DNA of 64,000 nucleotides from Marchantia polymorpha subsp. ruderalis (taxonomy: Eukaryota > Streptophyta > Marchantiopsida > Marchantiales > Marchantiaceae): NCBI GenBank assembly GCA_037833965.1, contig AP031358.1, positions 1,000,001 through 1,064,000 of the forward strand. Direction: 5' to 3'. The notes beneath the pieces were generated by a model. That model saw only the letters and a program-made list of their open reading frames with translations. It was not told where the DNA came from and searched no databases. The first letter of the stretch is position 1. Every line of letters starts with the position of its first letter. The translations under genes and the position numbers were made by a program. Positions 23,318 through 34,340 of this stretch are shown here, one piece after another.

Positions 23318-24149
23318 GACGGCAACTCCATCATTAGACAAAAGACTAGATTGATGGAATACCTCAAAGCAGAAACCTGCATCGGGTACCCATACCATCA
23401 ACCCGAACCGATGGGAATGGATCGGGTTTGGTCCAAGTTAGAAACGGTTTGGTTCAGGTCCGGGTTGGACTTTTAGTACGATGGGTGTTCGGCTTAAAAA
23501 TGGATCATGAGTAAAGCTCAGAAAATTGGTCGCGGAGGATTTCTCGACTACTTGCTGGTTTCTAGACTACTTGCTCATTTCAAATAAAAACTGATGATTT
23601 TTTCCATGTTACGGTTACACCGATTTTTCTAATCTATTCAGCTCCAAGTCAGGTATAATCTCGAAGATGATTTGGATACGGGTCGGTTTCGGGTTTGTCT
23701 CTTCGGTTGTGGGTCGGGTATGGGTACCACAAGCCCACAATCCGTGGACATGGATCGGCTTCGGGTATGATTTTTGGATGTGATGCAGGTCTCGGCGCTC
23801 AAAGTATAAACAAATTAGACCAGAAGTGAAGAGTTTGCTCACACAAGAGTCAAAATGACACTCAAAATAAGAAATCTGGAAGTACTTATTGAAATCTGGA
23901 AGAGTAGTTATAATTGGTGCTGACTGGAATTAGAAATAATGTTTCATAATTCTTTATATATACTGTCAGGACGCTACCAGGATTAGAGTTAAAAATTAAA
24001 GTCACCGCCTCCGAAGTTGAAAACCGCCATCACTACTAGTTCAAATTTGGAAAGAGTCATTGTCTTTCGAGCTGCAAAACTAATACCGTTGTTAGTTTCA
24101 AGTTGGCACAATCACCAATACTACATGTCACGTTTGTGACATCATACTC
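23318..24149. repeat. Dispersed repeat, copy 1, interrupted by a hAT-like insertion
   Basis: Matches 31535-31866 in two pieces. The left piece has GGCAACTC and AGATTGAT.GAATAC. The right piece has TTCTTTATATATACTG, AGGACGCTACCAGGAT, CCGAAGTTGAAA and ACATGTCACGTTTGTGACAT. The 31.5-kb copy runs across the junction without the insertion. The nature of the repeat is unknown; no coding capacity is visible. Confidence 0.75.
23370..23796. mobile_element. 427-bp hAT-like non-autonomous element
   Basis: It is flanked by the 8-bp duplication CCTCAAAG (23362-23369) and GCTCAAAG (23797-23804), one mismatch. The ends form an inverted repeat: CAGAAACCTGCATC at the left, and the complement of GATGCAGGTCTCGGC at the right; ACCTGCATC is exact. 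The interior is rich in CGGGT/ACCCG motifs, as in many plant hAT elements. The related repeat at 31.5 kb lacks it, giving an empty-site comparison. No open frame of note. Confidence 0.75.
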
Positions 24150-26261
24150 TTTCAAGCAACGAGATTCCACAAGTTCATTACATTTATCTTATAAAAAATC
24201 TATTACAAGAAATCCATTTGATAGTCATATGGCTACAGCTTGCTTTGGTGTTGATGTTGATCCAAACATGTTGGATTCAAATATCTTTGGCATTAGATTT
24301 TGTCGCGTAATGACGATGACATTTTTTGATCATTTCAGGAGCATCAGCAAGATTAGTTATAAGTTTTCAAGTTCACTAGCTTACTTGATAATCCTTCCAA
24401 TGTACAAAATATTTTAATTTTTTTTGGATTGATGCAAGAGTTGACAATCTAGAGATCTTGCGTAGTCAAATTTTTTGCCAAACTCAGATTCAAAGAGTCG
24501 AATTGTGGTAGATCTTCATAATTTGTAAAAAATGTAATTTGATGGATGAAATTTTGAAATATATTGTTGTAGTCAAAACTTTACGATTTGAAGTAGATAC
24601 ATCCAATTGTTGTTTGAATTTTCCATCTGTCTGAGTATGACACGCCAATGATAGATTGTTCTTCACTTGTAAGATCTTGAACAATAATTGACAACCTTAG
24701 ATGTGTATTGCATATTATGATTAGACTTGATGTCGTTGAAAAATTCATGATATTTGTACACATTTTTCAAGAAAATTCATACCATTTTTGTCATGTGATA
24801 GTTTTGTTATCAAAATTGAATGATCTTTGTCAAGCGATTCATTCCAACAAAAACTAAATTTAAAAATTTAAAACATCTACAATGAAATTCATGAATATGG
24901 ATGTTCATAAAATTTTCAAAACCGACAGATGTTGAAGTAATATGTATGACTAATGACAAGGATTTTTTTATTTAGAGCAAGTGTCATTATTGTGATATAG
25001 TCTTCACAGTTTTACTCATTTGTGGCCGTCAATAGTCTTTGGATATCAGCTTTATGATTTCATTGTAACAAAATTATCGGTTAATGAAAATTTGTGTCAA
25101 GACTAATGCTCTTAGAATTGGCATGATACTTCACAAATAAAAAATAGTAGTATAAAAGTTTACCTCAAAACTGGAATTTTGGATAGCATCATCTTAGGTA
25201 GTTTCATTTAAAAATTTTAAAACTTGAAGTAGGTTGTATTGGAAATTCTAAATCTATAATCTATGAATTATAATTTATAATTGAAAGATATTAGCATTGT
25301 TTTTCAATATCAAGGTCAAAGTATTGGATTGTAAACTTACTCGGATATCTTGAAGAAAATTGCATCAAAAAAAATTATGGTGAGCAAAGTCTTTAGCTGA
25401 AGTTGTTCAGACTAGATAAGGATAAACTTTTGCTGCTTGTAAGCTGCATTTACTTCATCGTGTGCAAGGTACGCTTGTTGGAAAAGAGCATAGAGCTGAA
25501 TTTGTTGGACATATAAATAGAAAGTGATGACAATATACATGACATGTTGAAGCGCAAAAGCAATATACTCCAACATGCTTCTCGTCAATATTGTAATTTT
25601 GCAAACATGAAGTACTCAAGGTTTTTGAGACCGATTTATATCATGATCTGATGCATGGCATCTTTGAAAGAATGATGATGCTCTCTTAACAAATCAACAA
25701 TGGCTAAAAGCACCTTGTCATGGATCTCATATTTGATCTCAACAACAATGGATTTTTCTGAGTGAAACATGACATGATGTAAGTGTTCATCTTCAACGGA
25801 TTGAGAAAAAGGACAAAGATGAACACTTTCATCATGTTGTGTATCAGAGGACAAAATCAGAAGCATCTTTTTTTAGGAGATCACAGCTTCTTGAAATCAA
25901 GATACATTAAAATAGATGACGTTCTAAAGGCCTTCAAATGCTTGATCTGCTTCATTATTTTATTAAAGTTTAATACGCCGTGTATTATTTATCAACTTCG
26001 TTGATATGTACTAGATTTTACGTTCCACAAAGATCAATCTTGGTGTGATACTTTGCTTGACTAAGTTGATCAAGAAGTTTTTTGAATAAACGTAAATCTA
26101 TATTGATTTTATGAATATTTTAATTGATATATAGATTATATAATAGAATAAATATATCAAGGTAATCTTGCAGTGTATCAAGCTTGTTCCGAAAGAGATA
26201 ATGGATTGAACCAAAAGGAGGTTGCGCAACTTCTTGGAGTTTGATGCCACAATCATAATTT

Positions 26262-26299
<38 letters not shown>

Positions 26300-26989
26300 A
26301 TCGGTGTTCTTCTTTTCAAACACGTCTCAATGTTTGATATACTCTGCTAGCTACTTGTCTAGTTCTTGAACGGGTTGAGATTTTGAAATTGCATAAATTG
26401 CAAACATATGTCAATTCATGGGAATACTAGTAAATCCTTAGACACTCAACATCAACATAACTTTGACCTCAAATGCTTTCACTTAGTAAGTATAGGAGTT
26501 TCAAATATTTATAGTATGTCTACACAAAATATGAAAAACTATGATTCAAATATTTAACCAAGAAAGATCTAAGACAAAAGTATTAAAGAAAGAATGAATA
26601 ATATGAAATACAACAATACTTTATTGTTGTAATCCTTAAACTTTATAGAATCAGATCTAAGGATTTAGTTTTGTGAGTAACTATCTTTTGAAATCTAATA
26701 TCTTCCGTTAATAACATCTAAGTACACAAAGTATACTTTAAGTATTAAAATAATTTAATTATCAAGTTAAGCTAAATTTACAAGATTTTTATCAATAAAA
26801 CAAGCAGAGTCTTCTAACAAGGCTTTAGTTTTCAAGTTATGTGAATAAATATATATTTCAATAAAATTTTAAAACAACAAAAAAGTTCAAAGTTTAGAAG
26901 AGGACGAGATGATGTGACCACACAGTGCTTAATGTGATTGAATGATGTGGTGTCTAGCTTTTCGTTTTTCTTCAAAAATTCACACAAAC
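24150..26989. other. AT-rich intergenic region with a TA microsatellite
   Basis: AT-rich sequence with many stops in all frames and no recognisable gene. The only discrete feature is an (AT)17 tract at 26264-26297. Confidence 0.6.
26264..26297. repeat. (AT)n microsatellite
   Basis: Uninterrupted alternating AT of about 34 bp. Confidence 0.95.
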
Positions 26990-27023
26990 TTAAACACATT
27001 TGTGTAGAATGTAGATATTTCTC

Positions 27024-27052
27024 CTACTTCTATCACAAAGTGATAGAAGTAG
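27024..27052. repeat. Perfect 13-bp hairpin upstream of relic B
   Basis: CTACTTCTATCAC and GTGATAGAAGTAG flank AAA. A second perfect stem, CCGAAGATC / GATCTTCGG, follows at 27090-27111. Both lie in the likely 5' flank of the coiled-coil family copy. Confidence 0.88.
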
Positions 27053-27377
27053 AAAACTTATGTGAGATTTAGTTAGAATTCGCCATTGGCCGAAGATCTT
27101 TGGATCTTCGGACCTTCGGCGTAGTCTTTCTGGAGGATGCACTAGCTGGGTCTTCGGCGAAGACCCGACGATCAATTTGAATTCGCCAAGGACCGGACAA
27201 CGTTCACACGCGCCGAGGACACCAATTCGCGCGCGTGGGGAGAACGCTAGGGCATAGAGAGTAAGGGCAGTGCAAGTAGCATTCGCGCCGACATTGCGAT
27301 ACTGATCGGGAACGAACGAAGTAGAGAGTGAGAGACATTGATCAACATTGCTAGCAGTGAAGACGTGCATTGCCGAT

Positions 27378-29760
27378 ATGGCGCCGCCTAAGACCAATGA
27401 CAGGGTGCGGAAATTGGTCCCGCTGAAGGTGCCATACGAAGAATTGCGACCCTATAGGCGCGAGCTCAGCGAATTGCACCTTGATTTCCTTCTATGGAAT
27501 TGGAACTGCATATCGGCAAGCATTTGCAAGGAGATCATGGACAAGAACCGGAACGATGGTGAGTACCTCCGAGGCAATCCAATACTGTGGACGATTGAGC
27601 ATTGGGCGAATGTGATGGGGCCGTGTGCAAGCAGCAACGTAGATCTCATGTTCGACAAATAAAGCGTGAAGATAAACCGCGCGGAAGAATTCACCTTCAG
27701 GTCACTCTTCAAGAATGAAAGATCAGGGATGAATGGATGGAAGACCGTATACTATAAGAATCCTAAGAGGCGTGCGATTTCGTTGGGAATTATGTATATT
27801 TTGCGACCGCATCGAACGACCTATGTCACGGCTTGGCAGATTGGATTCTTTGAGCGGGTTATGAAGAGAAATCGGATGCACTGGGCGAGAATCTTTTATG
27901 ATCTGGTCTGGGTTAATGCGAGCGCCCGATGGGCAGAATCATTGGCAAACCATTTGACTTCTTATCTCGTGAACTTCTATCGAGGGATGGAATTACTCAC
28001 GAAGGAGGAGAAAAAGCGATTTCCGAATCAACGAGAAGTACTAGCAGTGGAGTCCAACGAAGAGAACAAGGAAGAGAATAACAGTCGACCTCGAATACCA
28101 CCTCAGACGACAGCGCGCAGACCTGTGCAGGTGGATGATTTGCCAACGCGAGAGAGACAAGAGCTGCGATTGGCGAAGAGGCGGAAGGTAGTGACAGATG
28201 ACGAAGAGGACCTGATGCTAGAATCCCGAATGGCGGAAGCGAAGATAGTAGTAGTTTGGCAATCAAGAACGCAAGCTAGGCCAAAGAAGAAGGCGAGTCG
28301 CAAATTGGTGGTGACTAAATCTTCAGACAGTAGTGTAATGAAGACAATTGTGGCAGCCATCGCGACAGTAGAAGATGCAAGTGTCGAGCCGACACAGCAA
28401 GTGGTGGAAGGGGAACCTTCGGCGGTAAAAGTTCAAGTTCCAACAGACGTAGCAGTGAAACCTTCGGAGGAAAGGACAGAGTCCAACTAGACAACTAGTC
28501 CGAATTTTTTGTCTTCGGAGCAGACGCGATCTGTGGGGAGTGAAGACGTGATTCAGCCGAAGTCCGGCGAAGAATTGGCAAAAGAGTTCACGTTGACTGA
28601 AGCAATTCTAAAGCAGATTGTTGCAGAGGTTGGTGGGACTGTGGAAAATATCACAGAGTATCTAGAGCCGCCACCACCTGAGGAGGAATTGAGATCCAAG
28701 GTTGCAACGAAGACTTCGGAGTAAAGGCCGAACACAGTGGAGATTGCCTTCCCTGATTTCTTGTATGATAGCGTAGTACCTTTATTGAAATATTTAGATA
28801 TGAAGAGGGAAAAATATATTGTAAGAAGCGAGTCCAGATTGTATGTTGAGCTGATTAGGAACAAAACAAAGCTCAAAAGAGCGGTAGCAGTAAAGAGGAA
28901 GTGGGATTCCGCGACTACGATGACAAAGGAGCGAGCTGCAAGCTTGGCAGCGGAGTGCGCAGCGGCGAAGGCAACGTTGCAGGAGCAAGAAGACCAACTT
29001 CGTGGGAAGTAGATAGAGTGCAAAGTGTTTCAGTTGAACTTAGCCAAGAAATTCGAGCGTTGTACATAGTTAGAGGAGGCATGTAGCAGTCTTTGTGTCA
29101 CTAACGAGAATGCGCAGAAGGTGACAGTGGACTTGTGCGGGAGACTACAGAAATCCAAGGAAGCGTACGAGGCGGCAATCAAACGTGAGGAGAGGCTGAT
29201 CACAACTACAGGAAAGCGGGAGCAGATGCATGCTGATTAGCTTGCTAAGATTGAAGCACGAAGAGCCGAAGAAGCGCATATCGTCAAAAATCTTCAGAGG
29301 AAGATTGCAGAGGCAAAGACAGCAAAAGAAGAATTTTGCAGTACAATTGTGGAGCTCACGAATGAGCGTGACAAGGAATTCAAACGCGCGGAGGAGCTAA
29401 CAACGAATCTGGCGGAGGAAATCCGGAAGCACGTAGAGAAATTAACGGATTGGGCCAAGAAATTGGCGGATTGTGAGTCGGCCAGATCTTTGGCGGTTGA
29501 ATGTAGATTAAAGGGCGAATCGGAACAGCAGCGGTTGCAGGAGCAGTTGGGGAAGGTTGTCATGAGATCGAAAGAGTCGCAAAGTAGAATGGAGAAGTCA
29601 GAGGCAGCATACCGTCACTTGCGGGATGAGACAAGCGACGAGTTGAGAAGTGCATGCGCGGATCTGCAATGTGGAGATTGCAATTGGTAAAGTGGTTGAA
29701 GCTAGATTCGCTGGAACGACGTTTGATGAGTACTAATGCCAGCGGATCCGCGGAACACAA
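27378..29760 (+). pseudogene. Decayed coiled-coil gene of a high-copy family (relic B, with N-terminal domain)
   Basis: ATG 27378 opens one frame that runs without frameshift to about 29660, broken by TAA 27660, TAG 28488, TAA 28722, TAG 29010 and two more TAG near 29067 and 29238. After one frameshift the family C-terminus continues (WLKLDSLERRL) to about 29760. The first 210 residues form a globular domain rich in aromatics (LDFLLWNWNCISASICKEIM, NPILWTIEHWANVMGP, MYILRPHRTTYVTAWQIGFF, ARIFYDLVWVNASARW), of the kind labelled putative plant transposon protein in some annotations. It is followed by an acidic/basic linker with nuclear-localisation-like KKKASRK, then LLKYLDMKREKY and a coiled coil (EELTTNLAEEIRKHVEKL). 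The C-terminal part and the 3' flank match relic A. Function unknown. Confidence 0.8.
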
Positions 29761-30480
29761 GTAGATAGTAGAGTTAGTTAATTCTTTTTCTGAGGGATTT
29801 GTAGAGGCGCGGGAGAATGTAGAGATAGAGATTGTAAACGTTTTACGTCTGCACCTAGATTAGGTGCAGACGTAAGCTCAGACGACGTTCAAACCGCTAC
29901 GTCGGATGACACCGCACGTGAGAGCAGTTCGCCTCAGGCGGTTGAGATTCCTAGGCCACCATTGTGAATAAAGAGACCCAAGGCTTTTTCCTTGGGGGGC
30001 TTTTCTGTCATTTGGCTTGTCATGACTGTGAATCTGTATCCACTGCGTGTTTGTGTGCTCCTGTTTGACAAAGTTACCTCATCGTGAGTTGTGAGTGTCC
30101 AGCCTAAATGTTTTGAGTAGCCGGAGATTCCTCAAGATTTAAGCAAATTCGGATCTGGGTATTCGGGTTAGTAAGTCGGATGTACGCAATGCTAGGAGGT
30201 TTTCCCCGTGAAATCTGAATATGGGATCGCATGCAATTCCCATAGGTGTTAATTGGACAAGTTTCAGGTCGTGATGGTGATCATACTCTGCTATTCGGAT
30301 CTTCGGCCGTAATTGAGCAATGTCTTCTGGAAGTGACATGGGCCTAAGAAGTAAAACTTATCAATAGAATGTTAATACGTGACAAATCGTGATTTTTGTT
30401 GTTGTTTCTATCCTTGTGGTATCGGATTTGTACCATTATACTTCATTTTGATATTTGTCTGTCATTACAAATGCCGATGT
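29761..30480 (+). repeat. 3' flank of the coiled-coil family, shared with 9780-10320
   Basis: Colinear similarity to the region after relic A: AATGTTTTGAGTAGC, CAAGATTTAAGCAAATTCGG, TTGGACAAGTTTCAGG, CTTCTGGAAGTGA, TAATACGTGACA and TTTCTATCCTTGTGGTATCGG. A stem CCCAAGG / CCTTGGG (29977-29996) has a counterpart CCAAG / CTTGG (9789-9806) in relic A. Confidence 0.75.
29843..29875. repeat. Perfect 15-bp inverted repeat with 3-nt loop
   Basis: TTACGTCTGCACCTA and TAGGTGCAGACGTAA flank GAT, just 3' of relic B's coding remnant. Confidence 0.9.
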
Positions 30481-31534
30481 TTTCTAACACAATTTTCTCA
30501 TATCTTGGTTCAGAATTCCTTAAATTCTACCAAAATTTGTGCGCATTTGAACAATGAGGTTTCATAATGCTATCGTTTAAGATGTGGTACTTTTTTGCAC
30601 AATATAAATATAAATGCTCCTTGCAACGTCATTTTTTCTCTTAATCTATTAACTTGCTAACTCTTGAAGTGTAAATTTGCATGAGCTTTGAGTTTGAAGT
30701 GCTTGAAGATGTTTGACAGACCAAAGCGATGCAATCTATTGAATATGAAATAAAAAACAATTTTTGCTGCTGAGATAGTTGGTTATCATGGTCGATTGCT
30801 TGAGTAATGGCAACTAATAAAGTAGTTGATTTGCACAAGTTCAGCAACAAAAGTTTTTGATATCATTACAAAGTATTTATGATCGTGAGGAGAGTCATAT
30901 CGCTCGAATCAAGATCACATGCAAGTTGTTGAAATTTTGAAACCTATGATGAAGCTGGGCATGATTGTTGTTGTAGTGTTTAAAATTTTGTTGTTGTTAT
31001 AAGGATTTGATTTTTTCTCCAAAAGTCTTGCTAAATTTCTCCAAAAATTGATGAAGTTATGTCAAAACTATAAATACACTCTTCCAAATTGACAAAAATC
31101 AAAAGAATGTGATTCTGATGAGTGTGATCAATGAAACCTACTGATCTTTTTTTGTTAAATATTTGTGTGATTGGAAACGTACTTGATTGATAAAATCTCA
31201 AAGTTTTGTCCGATCTCTGTGAAACTTCTCTGGCAAACTTTCTCAAAATTATTATTGCGCTTGTGGAATTGGATTTGTTGCAAGAGCTAGATATTGGATT
31301 AGAACGCGAGCACTTGGAGTTGTTACATGGCATTTTGTATGCTAGAATACTCTTGTTGTAGCTGTTGCATCATGGCAACCACATGGTGTGAATGTTGGAA
31401 ACATAAAATATCTTGAATTTGATACGATTGGAGGTTCACAAGTACGCATAGTGTACTTTTGAGACGATCACGGCAAGTGAAGACCTGAAACTTTTGGGGA
31501 CAAGACTGATACTCACTGTTGTCAAATATTGAGA
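30481..31534. other. Intergenic region, nothing recognised
   Basis: AT-rich sequence right of the coiled-coil family copy. I could not find the right-hand boundary of that repeat, nor terminal inverted repeats like those of relic A. Confidence 0.5.
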
Positions 31535-31866
31535 TGGCAACTCAATTATAAGTTAAAAGATTAGATTGATTGAATACTTGAAAGGAAAATAAAAATAGAT
31601 CAAGAGTGAGGAATCCACACACCATACTCACAATAACACTTGAAGGAAGAAAACTTAGAGTAGTTTTGATAATTGGAATATTAACTACAACTGAAATTGA
31701 GGAAAGTGAGTAACAGTGTACCAAGACTCTTTATATTTACTGCTAGGATGCTACTAGTATCTCCAAAGATATGAAGAAACACAACTCCGAAATTGGAAAT
31801 TGCCACCACTAGTAGTCCAAAGTTGGCACCTTCACCTCTACTAAATGTCACTTCCATGACATAATT
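31535..31866. repeat. Dispersed repeat, copy 2 (uninterrupted)
   Basis: Similar to 23318-23369 plus 23805-24149: GATGGCAACTC, AGATTGATTGAATACTTG, CTTTATATTTACTGCTAGGA, CCGAAATTGGAAATTGCCAC and ACTAAATGTCACTTCCATGA. It shows the sequence before the hAT-like insertion in copy 1. Confidence 0.75.
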
Positions 31867-31896
31867 ATAGATCAAATTTTCTAATAGTGATTTATT

Positions 31897-31899
<3 letters not shown>

Positions 31900-31937
<38 letters not shown>
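31900..31937. repeat. (AT)n microsatellite
   Basis: Uninterrupted alternating AT of about 38 bp, shortly after the dispersed repeat. Confidence 0.95.
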
Positions 31938-31941
<4 letters not shown>

Positions 31942-34340
31942 GTGTACACTTAATTTTCGTAATAACTAGACTCCGAATCAAACTTTCAATTTCGATAGAA
32001 ATTGTATTTCAAACTAGCTTTTTTGGATTTGTTTTAAATTTTCTTGAAAACCCGTTCATGGCTTACAACCAAATCTTTTAAACCAAATTTGGACTGCAAA
32101 TTCATATTGCATATGGCAGTCCGACGAGTCACAAGATGTTCACACTGTATGGAATATCATATTTATTTGGTCACTTGGTGACTAACCATCCCTCCACTCG
32201 TCATACTCCATCCATGGTCATTGTGCAGCAAGACTGAATGCCATCAAGCAGAGTGCTTTTGAAGTTACAGCACGAACATGAATTTCAGTTGTCTGGACAA
32301 AGTCGCCACAATTTGCCGCTGCAGCTGTCTCTGCTTTGTGCATAGTCGTGTAACATGAGCCAAGAGTATGGCATTTATTTTGCCAGCAATGCTGTGCAGC
32401 TTGCGGTCCCTCAAGGTAATCAAAAACAAGCTGAACAGCCTCAAAATCTGGACTTGTCTTTGAAACTTCACGGTGAATCTCGTGATTATCTTCTCCAGCG
32501 AATTAATCGTTCCATTTTGCGGGCGTTCGTTTGGATAAGAAGAGGCATCTGTAGCAGCAAAACAAGATTAACAGTTCCTGAGCTCACTAAGCGAATGTTC
32601 GGTATCATGACTGATTTATAAAACGCCGACAAGGTGATTTCTAAACGAGACATTTCATTCCGTTGCAGCAGTAAATTGCGATTTGAACACTTCCGAAGGG
32701 TACATGGATACGGAACTGCATTGCCTTCCCAACTATCATCTTATCTGTGAGGTGAAGCTTAAAAGAAAGACAGAAGTATGTCCCATGATCTGGCCTAGGG
32801 AACTCGATTGCGTATCTTCAATTAGACCTTCTTTCTTCTTAAAGGTATACGTTTTGACGAATCTATCAATGGAGTAGATAATCATCGTAGAGGACGCATG
32901 CCGATGCAGTCATGAACACCAACTTGGATTTCATCATTTTCCTCATAGATAAGCTTTGTAAAGTTATATCCTGCTCGCAATTTAAAACTATGAACGACCG
33001 AGAATAAGTTCGGACTATCAGATACGTAAAACTTGTATTCAAGCAGCGCAAGACAGGATTTGAAAGAGTATGGAATATGTGGGAAGTACCCTTCCTATGA
33101 GATTTCCTTGAAAGCTAGCCTCAGGCTTGTGAAAAAGCTGAAGAGAGTTACCTTTGAAATTCCAATGCTGCCAATCAAGTATTTAGCTGCACACCTCATG
33201 TCTAGCTTCAATAGATACATATTCGGTAACATCTATAGACTATTCAGGAAAAATCTATATCTAACCAGGTACTGCATATCTAAGCAAAGGCCAATCTCTT
33301 ATACTTCCATTTTAACAGCACCTGTCCTTCTCCACTGTGATGTCGATGTGAATTTCTCTTCCGCTGTACATCGACTGTGAATTCCATATCCACATCATAC
33401 AGTGCACACATGATGGCCTGAAGATCCCACTCAATTCTTATCGCTAGATAATTTGAATAATGGTGAAGTTAGTTCGTCAGACTTTTTATGGTCGTACTCT
33501 GTTAGATGCCGAAGTTTTTGTGAAGGTTAAAGACGACAAGTCATGGAGACCGTTTCCGCTGGTCCTCAAATTGATTAATGTACATAAAAATATTTATCAC
33601 AAGAGCTCTTACTTCTTACCTCAGCAGTCCTACAAATCGAGTCTGAAGGGCCGAAGTATAGAACTGAACTGAATGCTTCACTGCACCGACTACAATCTAA
33701 GTCTTCGCTAAGTTTGAGTACAAGTCCTCGTTATTTCTTAATCTTCATCCACCCCAAGAGAGCGTCTCACCTAGCTCATCTCGCCAAGCAACCCCGGTCT
33801 TTAGGACCCTCTTCGAATCGTAGCATGCATCCACTGCCATTATTCATGACTCATTATTTCGACGTCTCCTGGGTACTCGGTCACAGTCATCAGCTTCTTG
33901 GCATCAACTCTGCGCTTCGCATCGACCTCGGAACTTACGAACTGGGGCATTCGTGTTCGCAAACCTGTGGTGAACCTTCTGAAAGTTCAAAATCTACGTT
34001 CATCCCGAAGACACACAGAACCAGGCCTGTAAAGTTAGAAAGCCTTAGGCGCAGAACTTCTCGGGATGAAAAGACGAGAGTAGCACATCACAAGCTCCAA
34101 TGAAAGCTAGAGGACAATCCTTGAACATTCTCAACATGTTTGAAGCTAAGAGAGGCATTAAAATAAATCTCAGAGTAACCAGATATAGTCTAAGGGAAAT
34201 GAAAACACCCAAAATTGTATCCACAATGTTGAGGCAGAGTGGAAGACCATATAAGACTTCAAAACCAGAGCACAATCTTCGTTGCAAAACCTGCAACTCA
34301 CCTCAAAAACACCATCGTTTCTCCCGTTTGTAGCCGTTTT
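31938..34340. other. Intergenic region downstream of the extensin-like gene; no supported gene
   Basis: Several plus-strand open frames of 60-130 codons (32355-32621, 33033-33380, 33714-34103) have no recognisable domain. Part of the right end should be 3' UTR of the extensin-like gene. Confidence 0.5.

Noticed and set aside
27378..29690. Stop codons in the coiled-coil relics as evidence of a changed genetic code or RNA editing
   Set aside because: Neighbouring genes use the same codons as stops, and these are nuclear repeats; C-to-T decay is simpler.
29977..29996. GC stem followed by a T-run-like tract resembling a bacterial terminator
   Set aside because: The window is plant nuclear DNA; the stem belongs to the repeat family's 3' flank.
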